A DNA stretch of 40,235 nt from Singulisphaera sp. (GTDB lineage Bacteria > Planctomycetota > Planctomycetia > Isosphaerales > Isosphaeraceae), in assembly GCA_027451445.1 (NCBI GenBank), contig DAIDJG010000409.1:1-40235 (forward strand), in the 5' to 3' direction. A program made the translations under genes and the position numbers. The notes under the pieces were generated by a model that ran no database searches, was not told the origin of the DNA, and saw only the letters and a program-made list of their open reading frames with translations. Every line of letters begins with the position of its first letter. Positions within the stretch are counted from its first letter, which is position 1. This document shows, one piece after another, positions 8,166-18,280 of this stretch.

Positions 8166-8579
8166 TGCTCGTCCTCGACACCGACACGCTCACCCATCTG
8201 GTCCGCGGCCATCCGCGAGTCGTGGAACGGGCGCTTCAGTTCACCTCAGACCTCACACTGACGAGTATAAGCCGGATTGAGCAACTCGGGGGCGATTCGA
8301 TGCGGTTTGAAGGCGGCGGATGGACAGGCCGTGCTTCAAGCCCAACAGCGGTTGATCGATGCCGAGACTGAGTTGGACAAACTCCCGACTCTGTGGATCG
8401 ACACGGCAGCCGCCGCCGAGTTTGACCGGTTGCATGCCAACCGGAAACTCAAAAAGATCGGTCGCGGGGACCTGCTCATCGCGGCCATCGCACTCGCGAA
8501 CCGGGCCACGCTCGTCACCCGTAACGTGAAGGACTTCCGCCTGGTGCCCGGCCTGAAGATCAAGAACTGGGTCGATTGA
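8165..8579 (+). pseudogene. VapC-like PIN-domain toxin, broken by two frameshifts
   Basis: The ATG at 8165 overlaps the antitoxin stop. The first frame gives LVLDTDTLTHLVRG and ends in TSISRIEQL, i.e. the first acidic pair and the conserved Glu of PIN ribonucleases. The remainder (KAADGQAVLQAQQ through GDLLIAAIALANRATLVTRNVKDF) lies in a different frame. One missing base in the G-run at 8288-8292 and one near 8305-8308 account exactly for the total shift. All four catalytic acidic/polar positions are still spelled out in DNA. PIN toxins of this group cleave RNA. As read, the protein is truncated and probably inactive; a sequencing error in a G/T run should be excluded. Confidence 0.75.
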
Positions 8580-8779
8580 ATCGAGAAGGTGTTCACCATC
8601 GGAATACTGGCCGCGCGCGAAATTCGGAGCCATCGAAGGGCCCGGCGAACTTGGTGGAATCGCAGCATCGAACCGAGAGACTGATGGCCAGCCCAGTCGT
8701 CGCTGACCGCTCAGATTTGATGCCTGGTCAGCATTTCACAGCCCGTTATCGAGGATATGATCGAATCAGGGGAGGCACC

Positions 8780-8917
8780 ATGCCCGACAAATGGCCATTT
8801 GCCGATCCCGAGAACGTCGCCGTGATCACACTCAAACGAATCTTACAGGGTGGGTCACCCATCCTACGGGTCTTCCATGACGAGGACGATGGCGGTTGGC
8901 AATTCTTGCAGATTTGA
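8780..8917 (+). pseudogene. Short DUF2185-like N-terminal fragment
   Basis: A 45-residue frame with GGAGG just 4 bases before the ATG. The sequence FADPENVAVITLKRIL followed by ILRVFHDEDDGGWQFL resembles the start of small DUF2185-like proteins of unknown function, which normally continue for another 30-60 residues. Here TGA follows QFLQI directly, and the next codons in this frame do not resemble the missing part. I therefore read it as a truncated copy. It could still be a short functional gene. It lies within the tRNA-bounded island. Confidence 0.45.
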
Positions 8918-8932
8918 TGCATGGCCACCATC

Positions 8933-9052
8933 TCACATGACGTCCAAAGCCTTTTTCAGTTCCTCCTTCAGCGATTTTGGGTCGGAGACGGCTCTGCCGT
9001 AGCTACTGCGTGCTTCGACAATCAGGGCTGTTTCATGCTCGTCTACCCACAT
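8933..9052 (-). CDS. Possible 39-residue small protein, unknown
   Basis: The frame opens with ATG at 9052, preceded on the minus strand by a GGAGGGGGAG purine run about 5 bases away, which is an unusually good ribosome site. The product contains ALIVEARSSYGRAV and a charged helical tail LKEELKKALDV. I do not recognise it. It points away from the AbiE promoter. It may be a genuine small protein, a leader, or the end of a lost gene. Confidence 0.35.
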   Translation of the reverse strand: MWVDEHETALIVEARSSYGRAVSDPKSLKEELKKALDVM

Positions 9053-9120
9053 GCAACTCCCCCTCCGGGGGCGATGGCGATAAAGGCGGCTTCTTGATCA
9101 CGGGCCTTGCCGAATAACCC

Positions 9121-9156
9121 TTGAGCTTGTAAGGAAAATGGGCTAGAATTCCTTAC
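9121..9156 (+). promoter_or_regulatory. AbiE promoter with overlapping palindromic operator
   Basis: TTGAGC (9121-9126) and TAGAAT (9144-9149) are 17 bases apart. A perfect 8-bp inverted repeat, GTAAGGAA (9129-9136) and TTCCTTAC (9149-9156), overlaps the spacer and the last base of the -10. It ends exactly at the ATG at 9157. The predicted transcript start is about 9156, so the message would have no leader. AbiEi antitoxins are known to bind inverted repeats in their own promoter, and this repeat is the obvious candidate. Confidence 0.7.
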
Positions 9157-9777
9157 ATGAGTTCTACGAGGAAGTCACCGCAAAGCATTGATTCCAGAAT
9201 AGTTGCACGTATCCAAAGACGCGGACGAGGTTCCGTGCTCGTCCCAGGAGATTTCTTTGATCTCGGCAGCCGCGAAGCTGTTGACCTCGCTCTGCACCGC
9301 CTTGCACGGAAAGCCATGATCCGCCGTCTCGCACGTGGCGTGTACGACTTCCCGCAGGAGCACCCCGTGCTCGGGCAGCTCTCGCCGTCCTCAGAGACGG
9401 TCGCGCGAGCTTTGGCCGGACGCGACCGAACCCGGTTACAGCCCGCGGGAGCTTACGCCGCCAACGCGTTGGGGTTGTCCGAGCAGGTGCCGGCGAGGGC
9501 GGTGTTTCTGACCGACGGTCCGAGCCGGACCGTGAAGATCGGCCAGACGACGATCCAGCTTCGGCGGACGACGCCCCGGAACATGGCGGCAGCGGGACGC
9601 TTAAGCGGCCTGGTCATCCAGGCCCTTCGCGAGCTGGGCCAGGAGCACGTGACGCCGGAGCGGATTCGGCACCTAAAACGAACGCTTCCTGCCGACAAAC
9701 GACGGGAACTCCTGAAGGATCTCAAGCTTGCCCCCGCTTGGATGCACCCGATTTTCCGAGAACTCGCCGAGGAGTAG
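9157..9777 (+). CDS. AbiEi-type antitoxin (DUF6088)
   Basis: A 206-residue protein matching the DUF6088 type of AbiEi antitoxins. Residues about 10-75 form a winged helix-turn-helix (SRIVARIQRRGRGSVLVPGDF through ARGVYDFP). The rest contains the family segments LQPAGAYAANALGLS, VFLTDGPSRTVKIG and IQLRRTTPRNMA. In type IV systems the antitoxin does not bind the toxin but represses the operon and counters its effect. The ATG follows the promoter so closely that the message is probably leaderless, and no Shine-Dalgarno is present. The toxin gene starts 2 bases after the stop. Confidence 0.85.
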   Translation: MSSTRKSPQSIDSRIVARIQRRGRGSVLVPGDFFDLGSREAVDLALHRLARKAMIRRLARGVYDFPQEHPVLGQLSPSSETVARALAGRDRTRLQPAGAYAANALGLSEQVPARAVFLTDGPSRTVKIGQTTIQLRRTTPRNMAAAGRLSGLVIQALRELGQEHVTPERIRHLKRTLPADKRRELLKDLKLAPAWMHPIFRELAEE

Positions 9778-9779
9778 GC

Positions 9780-10805
9780 ATGAAACTCAACTTCCTCGAG
9801 CTGCCGCCTGATGAGCGCCGCCTGTACATCGAGCAAGCGGCGGTGCGGCGAAACGTCTCCCCGGTCATCCTGGAGAAGGATTTCTGGGTGTGCTGGCTGC
9901 TTGGCATCGTGTTCGAGTCGGAGTTCGCGGACAGTTTGGTGTTCAAAGGCGGAACCTCGCTGTCCAAGGTGTTCGGGGTGATCGAGCGATTCTCCGAAGA
10001 CATCGACCTGTCGCTATCGCCCACCTTCCTGGGACTTCCCGAAGCGGGTACCAGCCGGAATCAGGCGAACAAGTGGATGACACGGGCCGAAGCGGCGTGC
10101 GGAGCCGCTGTGCAGAGCGAAATCGGACCCGCGATCGAATTAGCGGTCGCAGCCGTGCTGGGGCCGAGCGAACAAGGCTGGTTCGAGTTTCTGACGGACG
10201 CCAACACCAACTCTCCGGTGCTCCTCTTTCGCTATCCGACGTCGCAGCCGGCAGGATTCGACTATCTCAAACGCTCCGTGAAGCTGGAATTCGGCTCTCT
10301 CACCGACCAGCAACCGATCGGCCGGCACCCGATCCGGCCCTGGGTTGCCGAAATCCTGCCCGATGCATTCCTCGACTGGCGCTGCGAAGTCGTTGCCCTC
10401 AAAGTCGAGCGGAGCTTCTGGGAGAAGGCCACGATCCTGCACACCGAATATCACCGACCAACTGAGAAACCAACCCCGGATAGGTTCTCCCGCCATTACG
10501 CGGACACGGCGGCGCTGGGAAAACACCCGACAGCAGGCAAAGCCATCGACCAACATGACCTCCGCAACCGGGTCGTGGAATGGAAGAGCCAATTCTTCGG
10601 CAGTTCGTGGGCGAACTACGGCCAGGCGAAGCCGGGTACTTTTCGTCTCGTACCTCCAGCCGAGCGGAAAGCCTCGCTGCGGCGTGACTACCAGGCGATG
10701 CGGGACATGTATCTCACCGAACCCGCGAACTTCGACGACATTCTCGCGACCTTGGCTGACCTTGAAGATCGGATCAACCGCTCTGGCGCAGGATCTGGCC
10801 CGTGA
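9780..10805 (+). CDS. AbiEii-type nucleotidyltransferase toxin
   Basis: A 341-residue protein; the ATG at 9780 has GAGGAG about 5 bases upstream, inside the end of the antitoxin gene. The nucleotidyltransferase signature is intact: FKGGTSLSK at about 56-63 and SEDIDLSL at about 72-79, with the two acidic metal ligands. A downstream WEKATILHTEYHRP motif (about 222-235) is typical of the family. Characterised AbiEii/MenT toxins add nucleotides to tRNA acceptor ends or otherwise disable translation; whether this one does so is inferred. With AbiEi at 9157 it forms a complete type IV toxin-antitoxin pair, possibly with an anti-phage role. Confidence 0.87.
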   Translation: MKLNFLELPPDERRLYIEQAAVRRNVSPVILEKDFWVCWLLGIVFESEFADSLVFKGGTSLSKVFGVIERFSEDIDLSLSPTFLGLPEAGTSRNQANKWMTRAEAACGAAVQSEIGPAIELAVAAVLGPSEQGWFEFLTDANTNSPVLLFRYPTSQPAGFDYLKRSVKLEFGSLTDQQPIGRHPIRPWVAEILPDAFLDWRCEVVALKVERSFWEKATILHTEYHRPTEKPTPDRFSRHYADTAALGKHPTAGKAIDQHDLRNRVVEWKSQFFGSSWANYGQAKPGTFRLVPPAERKASLRRDYQAMRDMYLTEPANFDDILATLADLEDRINRSGAGSGP

Positions 10806-11135
10806 CTCGCTGGCTCGATCGTGCCGCCATAGTGCAACCACATGCACCATTGATTGGCGCAACTATTATGCCGTAGCATAACTTGTGGAACGGAGGACAC
10901 GGGTGCAGTGCCCGCCTGCTCGATCGGGTTCCTCGACCGTACGCACCGGTACGACCCAGAAAATCGAGCGATAACTCCTCACCCTCTGGCAGATGAAGGC
11001 TCCAATTGGTACATTTTTATTACAAACGCTGGCCGCGTCAGCCCAACGTGGCGTCAATGGCCTGCGGACAAGGATGATCTCTGAGCGACTGCTTATTGAA
11101 ACTTGCAACATGAGCTTAGCGTCACGCCGATACCA

Positions 11136-11211
11136 CCGAAAGTAAGACGCGCCGGACTCAAAACCCGGTCCTGGCAACCGGGTGTGGGTGCAAGTCCAAC
11201 CTTCGCTACTA
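11136..11211 (+). pseudogene. Truncated tRNA-Leu copy (attachment-site-like)
   Basis: Bases 11145-11211 match 7367-7433 at 62 of 67 positions, covering the anticodon arm, variable arm, T-arm and acceptor 3' strand. The D-arm is missing, and the five changes break pairs in the anticodon, T and acceptor stems, so it cannot be a normal tRNA. It marks the right edge of the putative island. The 10806-11135 stretch before it holds no supported gene. Confidence 0.7.
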
Positions 11212-11262
11212 AAGACTTGGGTCGATCTTCAGCAGTTCGGATCATCGAGGCTGCTGAAGAAT

Positions 11263-11281
11263 CCGGGCGGGCATTGCCCGG
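11263..11281. terminator. GC hairpin between island and esterase gene
   Basis: CCGGGC and GCCCGG form a 6-bp stem around a 7-base loop. It lies downstream of both the AbiE genes (plus) and the tandem esterase (minus). No U-tract follows on either strand, so the role is uncertain. The remainder of 11212-11415 shows nothing else. Confidence 0.3.
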
Positions 11282-11415
11282 AGGTAGCCAGCGCGTCCCT
11301 TCAATTCCGCAGCCGGAGCTATGCCTGCGCTTTCTGTTGGCGCGGCCGGCGCAGGCGATCCACGATCGGCAAGGTCTCCGAAACGGAGGGCAAGGCCAAC
11401 GCATCTCACTTCGAC

Positions 11416-13524
<2,109 letters not shown>

Positions 13525-13527
13525 TTA

Positions 13528-13696
13528 GAGTCTGTCCCACAAGTCCCGGGAGCGTGGAAATGGGGTCTGGCTTCGGCCGTCGTCGTACGGTGCCCGTCCC
13601 CGTTTCCACGCCCGCGCCAGAAAAGGGGGACAGGCACCTCGAAGACTCGGAGCCAGTCCCCCTTTTCCGGCTCCGCTCCACTTCCGGGACAGACTC
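13528..13696. mobile_element. IS5-like MITE, copy 1 (169 bp, TTA duplication)
   Basis: The terminal inverted repeats GAGTCTGTCCC (13528-13538) and GGGACAGACTC (13686-13696) are perfect. They are flanked by TTA on both sides (13525-13527, 13697-13699), a 3-bp target duplication of the TNA kind seen with IS5-family elements. Inside are two long imperfect hairpins built from GGGGACTGGC/GCCTGTCCCC-type arms. No coding capacity. The right-hand TTA is the stop codon (TAA on the minus strand) of the gene at 13697. The remaining 13441-13524 holds only the upstream region of the esterase. Confidence 0.8.
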
Positions 13697-16600
13697 TTAC
13701 TCAAAGCCTTCCACGGTTACCGCCAGGACGATCGGCGCCGAGCGGTCGCTGCCCTTGACGAGCTCGATGCGGGCGATCGCCTCTTTTTTCCTGGGGACAA
13801 CCGTGAGGTAGCGGACCTGCTGCCCGCCGAGCTGGAACGCGCGCTTGGAACCCGAGACGTCCTTCGATCCGTTCACGTCGGCGAAGTGGACGCCGTTCTT
13901 CAACTCGTGCTCCTCGGTTGATCCGTCCTCATACGTGAGGCGCACGATCATCGAGACCGTTCCCTCACGCCCGGCGGGGAAACCGAAAATCGACACGCCG
14001 CTCAGGAGGTGGATCGCTTTCGCCGGACCATTGACGGGCAAGCTAACGTCCCTCGGCATCTTCGAGGGTACCGTCCCGAATGTGCCTTGAAGCATGACGG
14101 CGTTCGGCACGTGGTCGCCTTGAGGGTCCACGAGCGTAAACGGCACGCCCTCAACAACCTTCGGGCCCCAGTCCTCGAAGACCAGCCGCGCGGGGTTGGG
14201 CCTGGTCTCCGAGATGAGCGGCTTCGTCGTCGTCACCGTCGCGATCTTGCGGAGGTCGAGCGGAAGGTATTTTCCCTTCTGGGCGAGGAACTGGAGCAGG
14301 TCGGCCAGACCCTCGGACGGGATCGTCTTCTCGAACCCTTCCGGCATCAGCGACTTCTTCGACGAGTTGAGCGCGTCGATGTCATCGCGAAGGATCGTCT
14401 GCTTCTTCCCCTCGGCGTCGAGCAGCTCGATCGTCGTCTTGGTCTCACCCGCGAGCAAGCCGTTCAGTACACGGCCGTCGGTGGTCGAGACCGTGTACTG
14501 GAGGAAATTTCCCTCGACGGATCGGCTTGGGTCGAGAATATGGACGATGAGCTCGCTCTTCGGATGTGCGGCCATGCCAGTGAGGTCGGGGCCGACCTTG
14601 CCGCCCTCGCCCGAGTGCGTGTGGCACTTGGCACATTCCTTCTTGAAGATCTCCTTGCCGCGCGAAGCGTCGCCACCTTTCAGCACGACCGGAGCCAGGG
14701 CCTGAATCACCTTCTCGCGATCCGGGTCGGGCAGACCACCGCCCCTGGCCAGGAGGGCTTTGGCCCGGTCGGCGATCGACCTGTCTGGGTGCATCGCCAA
14801 AGCCTGAGATTGCGACAAGGTGAGCAGCGACATCGGCACCTTGCCCGCCTCGATGGCTCCAACGAGTGAGCCGGTCCAGTCCGTCTTACCGAGGAGCGCG
14901 AGCAACGCGGCCTGCCGTGCGGCGGGCGTCATTGGCCCCATCGCGTCGACAAGGGCGGTTCCCACTTCGGGCGAGTCGCTACGCGCGACGGCCGCGATCA
15001 GACCGCTCGCGACCTCGGGCGGCGTTTTCGCCATGACGAGGGCGATCAGCTCCTGCGCAACGTGCGGGTCGTTCTTGCGAAGGTCGATGAGCTGCCGCGC
15101 GGCGTCAACGCGGGCGGCATCGTTGTTCGCGGAGTCGGCGGCCGCGGCGAGCAGGTCCCGAGCGAGTTGGGCGACGTACCCATCGAGCCCCTTCACCCCC
15201 CAGCGCGACGCGAGCCCGAGCATCTGACCGCGCGCGTCGGTCGAGAGCTTCGGCAGTAACGCAGCGATCGTCTTCTCATCACCGCCAAGCTCCGGCGCCT
15301 TGTCCCTCGGCCAGCCCTTCGCGAAGCCCGCGACCAGGACGTCACGGACCCTGGCGTCGGCTCCCGGAAGTTGGCGCAGAATCTCGCCCAACATTCGATT
15401 ACCCGCGCCCCGCGCATAGTGCTCGGCGACTCGCGAAACAACGCTCAGGGCTTCAGGGCTCGGGCCTTTGGACGACTTGCGAGTGACGGCGCTCACGAGG
15501 AAGCCCGAAGCGTCCTTCGCTGCGGCCGCCGCCGCGGCATCGGAGAGCCAACGATCGTTGTCCACCGCTCCATCAAAGACCGCCGAGGCGACCGCAACCG
15601 CGTTCGAGTCGGCCGAGGCCGCATCCGCCAGCGCGAGCAATGCGGCGAGCCGGACGAGCGTCTCGCGGTCCTTCAAAAGCGCGTGCTTCACGATGAGCGG
15701 GGCCGCTACGTTCGGCGGAAAGGCCAGCGCCGCATTCCGCCGTACCGCAGACGACGGATGCGTAAACGCCGCCTTCTGCGCGCTCGAGAGCGACGGCTCC
15801 CCACCATCGAGCACACCCAGACCGTTCGCCGCCCACAGCGCATGGATCACCGCTGGCGAGAGGCCGAGGGCGTCGCGCGACGTGTCCTGCTCGATGACCT
15901 TCAGCAGGTCGTCCTTGACGTCCGTCTTTCCGCGCTCAACCAGCAGACGCTGGGCGTGCAGGCGCCAGAACATGTTGTCGTTCTTCAGCGCCGCGATCAG
16001 CCCCTTCGGATCGTCCAGCGAGAGCTTCGGCTGGTCGCTCGGCTTGCCGTCCTTCGCGACGATGCGGTAGATACGCCCGTGTGTCTTGTCGCGCAGGGGC
16101 GTCTCGTACGCAGCACCCTTACCCGTCTTGTAGCCTTCGGGCGTGGGGTTGTGCTGGACGATGAAGTTGTACCAATCGATCATCCAAACCTGGCCGTCCG
16201 GGCCGACCTCGGCGAGGATCGGCGAAGTCCATTCGTCGTCGCTCGCCGCGAGGTTCCAGGCGTTGTGCGAATGGAAGTCGGTGCCGTCCTGGTGCAGAGT
16301 GAACGTGGCGACGAGGTGACCGGTGGGCTCGGCGACGAATGCAGTGCGGTTCCAGTAGTGTTTCGGGAACGTTCGAGCCGTATAGAGCGCCGAACCGGCG
16401 CCCGCGGTGAACCCGCCATGCCAGTCGACCTGCCGGACGTTTTCGGTGATCGGGAAGAACCGGTTCGAGTCGGCCATGTTCGCCAGAACGGCTGGTGCCA
16501 TCCCCTTCACCGACTCGTAGTAGCGGTTCGGGATGGGCATGTAGACGCTCGGGCAGCCGTTGGCCGTCGAGCCGAACAGAAGACCCTCCTCGCTGATGCC

Positions 16601-18034
16601 GACGCCCCAGGAGTTGTTGTTCGTGGAGCGTAGGAACTCGAGCTTCGAGCCATCCGGCTTGAACCGGAAGAACCCCTGGCGAAAGCTCAGGTGTTCGCCA
16701 CCGACGTCGCCGCTGAAACCGGCGTAGCCGATGATCGCGTAGATCCAGTTATCGAGGCCGTAGCGCAGGTTCGACGGACCGGCGTGCGTGTCGTTCGTGT
16801 GGAACCCGGTGAAGAGGACCTTGCGCTCGTCGGCCTTGCCGTCGCCGTCGGTATCGCGGAGAAAGAGCATGTCCGGGGCCTGCGCCACGATGAGCCCGCC
16901 GTTGGCGAAGCACAACGAGGTCGGGATGCTGAGGTTGTCGGCGAAGAGGCTGACCTTATCGGCCTTGCCGTCGCCGTCGGTGTCCTCGACGATCGAGATG
17001 CGGTCACGGCCGCGTCCCTTCGGCTGCATCTCATTCGGGTAGTCGAGGGTCTCGGCGACGTAGAGCCGGCCGAGGTGGTCCCAGGTCATCGTGATCGGCT
17101 TGAAGATCTGCGGCTCGGCGACGAACAGCTTCGCTCCAAGGCCGTCGGGCAGAGCCAGGTGCTTCTGCGATTCCTCGGGCGAAAGCGGCTTCTGCATCTT
17201 GCGGATCGGCTCGCCGAGCGTGCCCCAGCGTGCGCCGGGCGTGTAGAGCGGGATCTCGGCCTTCTCGTACTCGAACGGCGTGAGCCCCTTCGCGACGCGG
17301 GGACGCGAATCCAACACGTCACCCTTGTTTGCCGCCCAGCGGATGCCGCGCTCCACCAGATCGTGGAAACCCGGATGGCCCCAGGTACGGGCATCATGGC
17401 CGTACGCCGTGTAGAAGACGCGTCCCTTGCCCTGCGTGCGGACCCATGTCCAGGGTTCGGAACCCGTTTGGTCATCCCGGGTCTGGAGGACGTGGCGGTC
17501 CTTCGTGTTGTGTTTGGTGTGAACGTAGGTCTCGTCCCAGGTGGGGAACGGTTCGAGGCCCTTGATGATCGCGTGGTCCGGATCGACGACCGTCGTCTCG
17601 AACTGGCCCGTGCCGTGCTTCTGGAACTGGGCCCCCACCAGACGAATGTACTCGGGCGAATTCAGGAAGCAGAACGAGGCGCAGTGCAGCGGGACGAACC
17701 CTCCGCCGCCTGCGACATAGTCCAGCAGAGCTTTTTCCTGGTCTTTCGAGATCTCTGTCGTGTTGGCGTAGATCACCAGCGCGTCGTACCTGGCCAGGTT
17801 CTCGGTGTTGAGGTCCGACACGTTCTCGGTGTATGTCAGCTCGATCCCACGCCCTGCGAGCACCGGGGCGAACTGCTCGAAACGATCGGCCGGGCGATGA
17901 CCGGCGCGGTCGCCCAGGAACAGCACAGCCAGCGGCTTTGGCTTCGGCGAGGGCCGGTCGGCAGCGTGGACATCGGGACCAAAGAGCCCGAGCACAAAGA
18001 GCGAAAGGACAGCCAGGTGAGTTTGCAGCCTCAT
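13697..18034 (-). CDS. ThuA - PVC-type dehydrogenase - HEAT - cytochrome c protein
   Basis: A 1445-residue exported protein with a signal peptide (LAVLSLFVLGLFG, cleavage near HAADR) and GAGGGAA upstream of the ATG. Residues about 32-245 are a ThuA/glutamine-amidotransferase-like domain (VLFLGDRAGHRP; GGGGFVPLHCAS; the TAYGHD end). About 275-650 is the planctomycete-type 'membrane-bound dehydrogenase' beta-propeller (FKPITMTWDHLGRLYVAET, then EDTDGDGKAD calcium-like loops). About 680-1090 are HEAT-like Ala-rich helices. About 1120-1230 is a cytochrome c domain with the heme motif CAKCH near residue 1134 and GPDLTGMA. The C-terminus (about 1270-1445) is a beta-rich, possibly carbohydrate-binding domain. 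The family is thought to oxidise sugar derivatives in the periplasm; the substrate is unknown. The stop codon is the MITE target site. Confidence 0.88.
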   Translation of the reverse strand: MRLQTHLAVLSLFVLGLFGPDVHAADRPSPKPKPLAVLFLGDRAGHRPADRFEQFAPVLAGRGIELTYTENVSDLNTENLARYDALVIYANTTEISKDQEKALLDYVAGGGGFVPLHCASFCFLNSPEYIRLVGAQFQKHGTGQFETTVVDPDHAIIKGLEPFPTWDETYVHTKHNTKDRHVLQTRDDQTGSEPWTWVRTQGKGRVFYTAYGHDARTWGHPGFHDLVERGIRWAANKGDVLDSRPRVAKGLTPFEYEKAEIPLYTPGARWGTLGEPIRKMQKPLSPEESQKHLALPDGLGAKLFVAEPQIFKPITMTWDHLGRLYVAETLDYPNEMQPKGRGRDRISIVEDTDGDGKADKVSLFADNLSIPTSLCFANGGLIVAQAPDMLFLRDTDGDGKADERKVLFTGFHTNDTHAGPSNLRYGLDNWIYAIIGYAGFSGDVGGEHLSFRQGFFRFKPDGSKLEFLRSTNNNSWGVGISEEGLLFGSTANGCPSVYMPIPNRYYESVKGMAPAVLANMADSNRFFPITENVRQVDWHGGFTAGAGSALYTARTFPKHYWNRTAFVAEPTGHLVATFTLHQDGTDFHSHNAWNLAASDDEWTSPILAEVGPDGQVWMIDWYNFIVQHNPTPEGYKTGKGAAYETPLRDKTHGRIYRIVAKDGKPSDQPKLSLDDPKGLIAALKNDNMFWRLHAQRLLVERGKTDVKDDLLKVIEQDTSRDALGLSPAVIHALWAANGLGVLDGGEPSLSSAQKAAFTHPSSAVRRNAALAFPPNVAAPLIVKHALLKDRETLVRLAALLALADAASADSNAVAVASAVFDGAVDNDRWLSDAAAAAAAKDASGFLVSAVTRKSSKGPSPEALSVVSRVAEHYARGAGNRMLGEILRQLPGADARVRDVLVAGFAKGWPRDKAPELGGDEKTIAALLPKLSTDARGQMLGLASRWGVKGLDGYVAQLARDLLAAAADSANNDAARVDAARQLIDLRKNDPHVAQELIALVMAKTPPEVASGLIAAVARSDSPEVGTALVDAMGPMTPAARQAALLALLGKTDWTGSLVGAIEAGKVPMSLLTLSQSQALAMHPDRSIADRAKALLARGGGLPDPDREKVIQALAPVVLKGGDASRGKEIFKKECAKCHTHSGEGGKVGPDLTGMAAHPKSELIVHILDPSRSVEGNFLQYTVSTTDGRVLNGLLAGETKTTIELLDAEGKKQTILRDDIDALNSSKKSLMPEGFEKTIPSEGLADLLQFLAQKGKYLPLDLRKIATVTTTKPLISETRPNPARLVFEDWGPKVVEGVPFTLVDPQGDHVPNAVMLQGTFGTVPSKMPRDVSLPVNGPAKAIHLLSGVSIFGFPAGREGTVSMIVRLTYEDGSTEEHELKNGVHFADVNGSKDVSGSKRAFQLGGQQVRYLTVVPRKKEAIARIELVKGSDRSAPIVLAVTVEGFE

Positions 18035-18280
18035 CGTTCGAATTCCCTCGCGATGCGAGCCGGTGGACGGAGTCTGGGACGGACGCCTGTCGCACGTCGG
18101 CGGAATCTGCGCGGACCGGATGCTCCCCCGATGGCGGGTTGACGGCCTTTCCAGGGATTTCCGCCGCGCCGGCGCCTCCTGACGCGGTCGGATCCGAAAC
18201 CCGAACGGCCCCTACCACAGCCTCGAAGACGCTCGGCCTCTTGCCTATTAGGAAACCGTCCCTGGATGTTACAGCACCGT

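Larger units (their letters stand above)
7367..11211. mobile_element. Putative genomic island bounded by tRNA-Leu 3' repeats
   Basis: The 67 bases 7367-7433 (tRNA 3' part plus three bases) recur at 11145-11211 with 62 identities by hand alignment. This is the arrangement left by integration into a tRNA gene. The enclosed ~3.7 kb carries accessory genes: a VapBC-like pair with a broken toxin, a truncated DUF2185-like gene and an AbiE pair. No integrase or transposase remains inside, so the element would be immobile now. The stretch 7464-7703 and the stretch 10806-11135 hold no gene I can support. Confidence 0.55.

Noticed and set aside
10854-11084. Plus-strand 76-codon frame after the AbiE toxin
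   Set aside because: No ribosome site or family resemblance; likely chance frame in island debris.
16691-18142. Plus-strand frame of 483 codons opposite the ThuA/PVC gene
   Set aside because: Antisense to a gene with signal peptide and recognisable domains.
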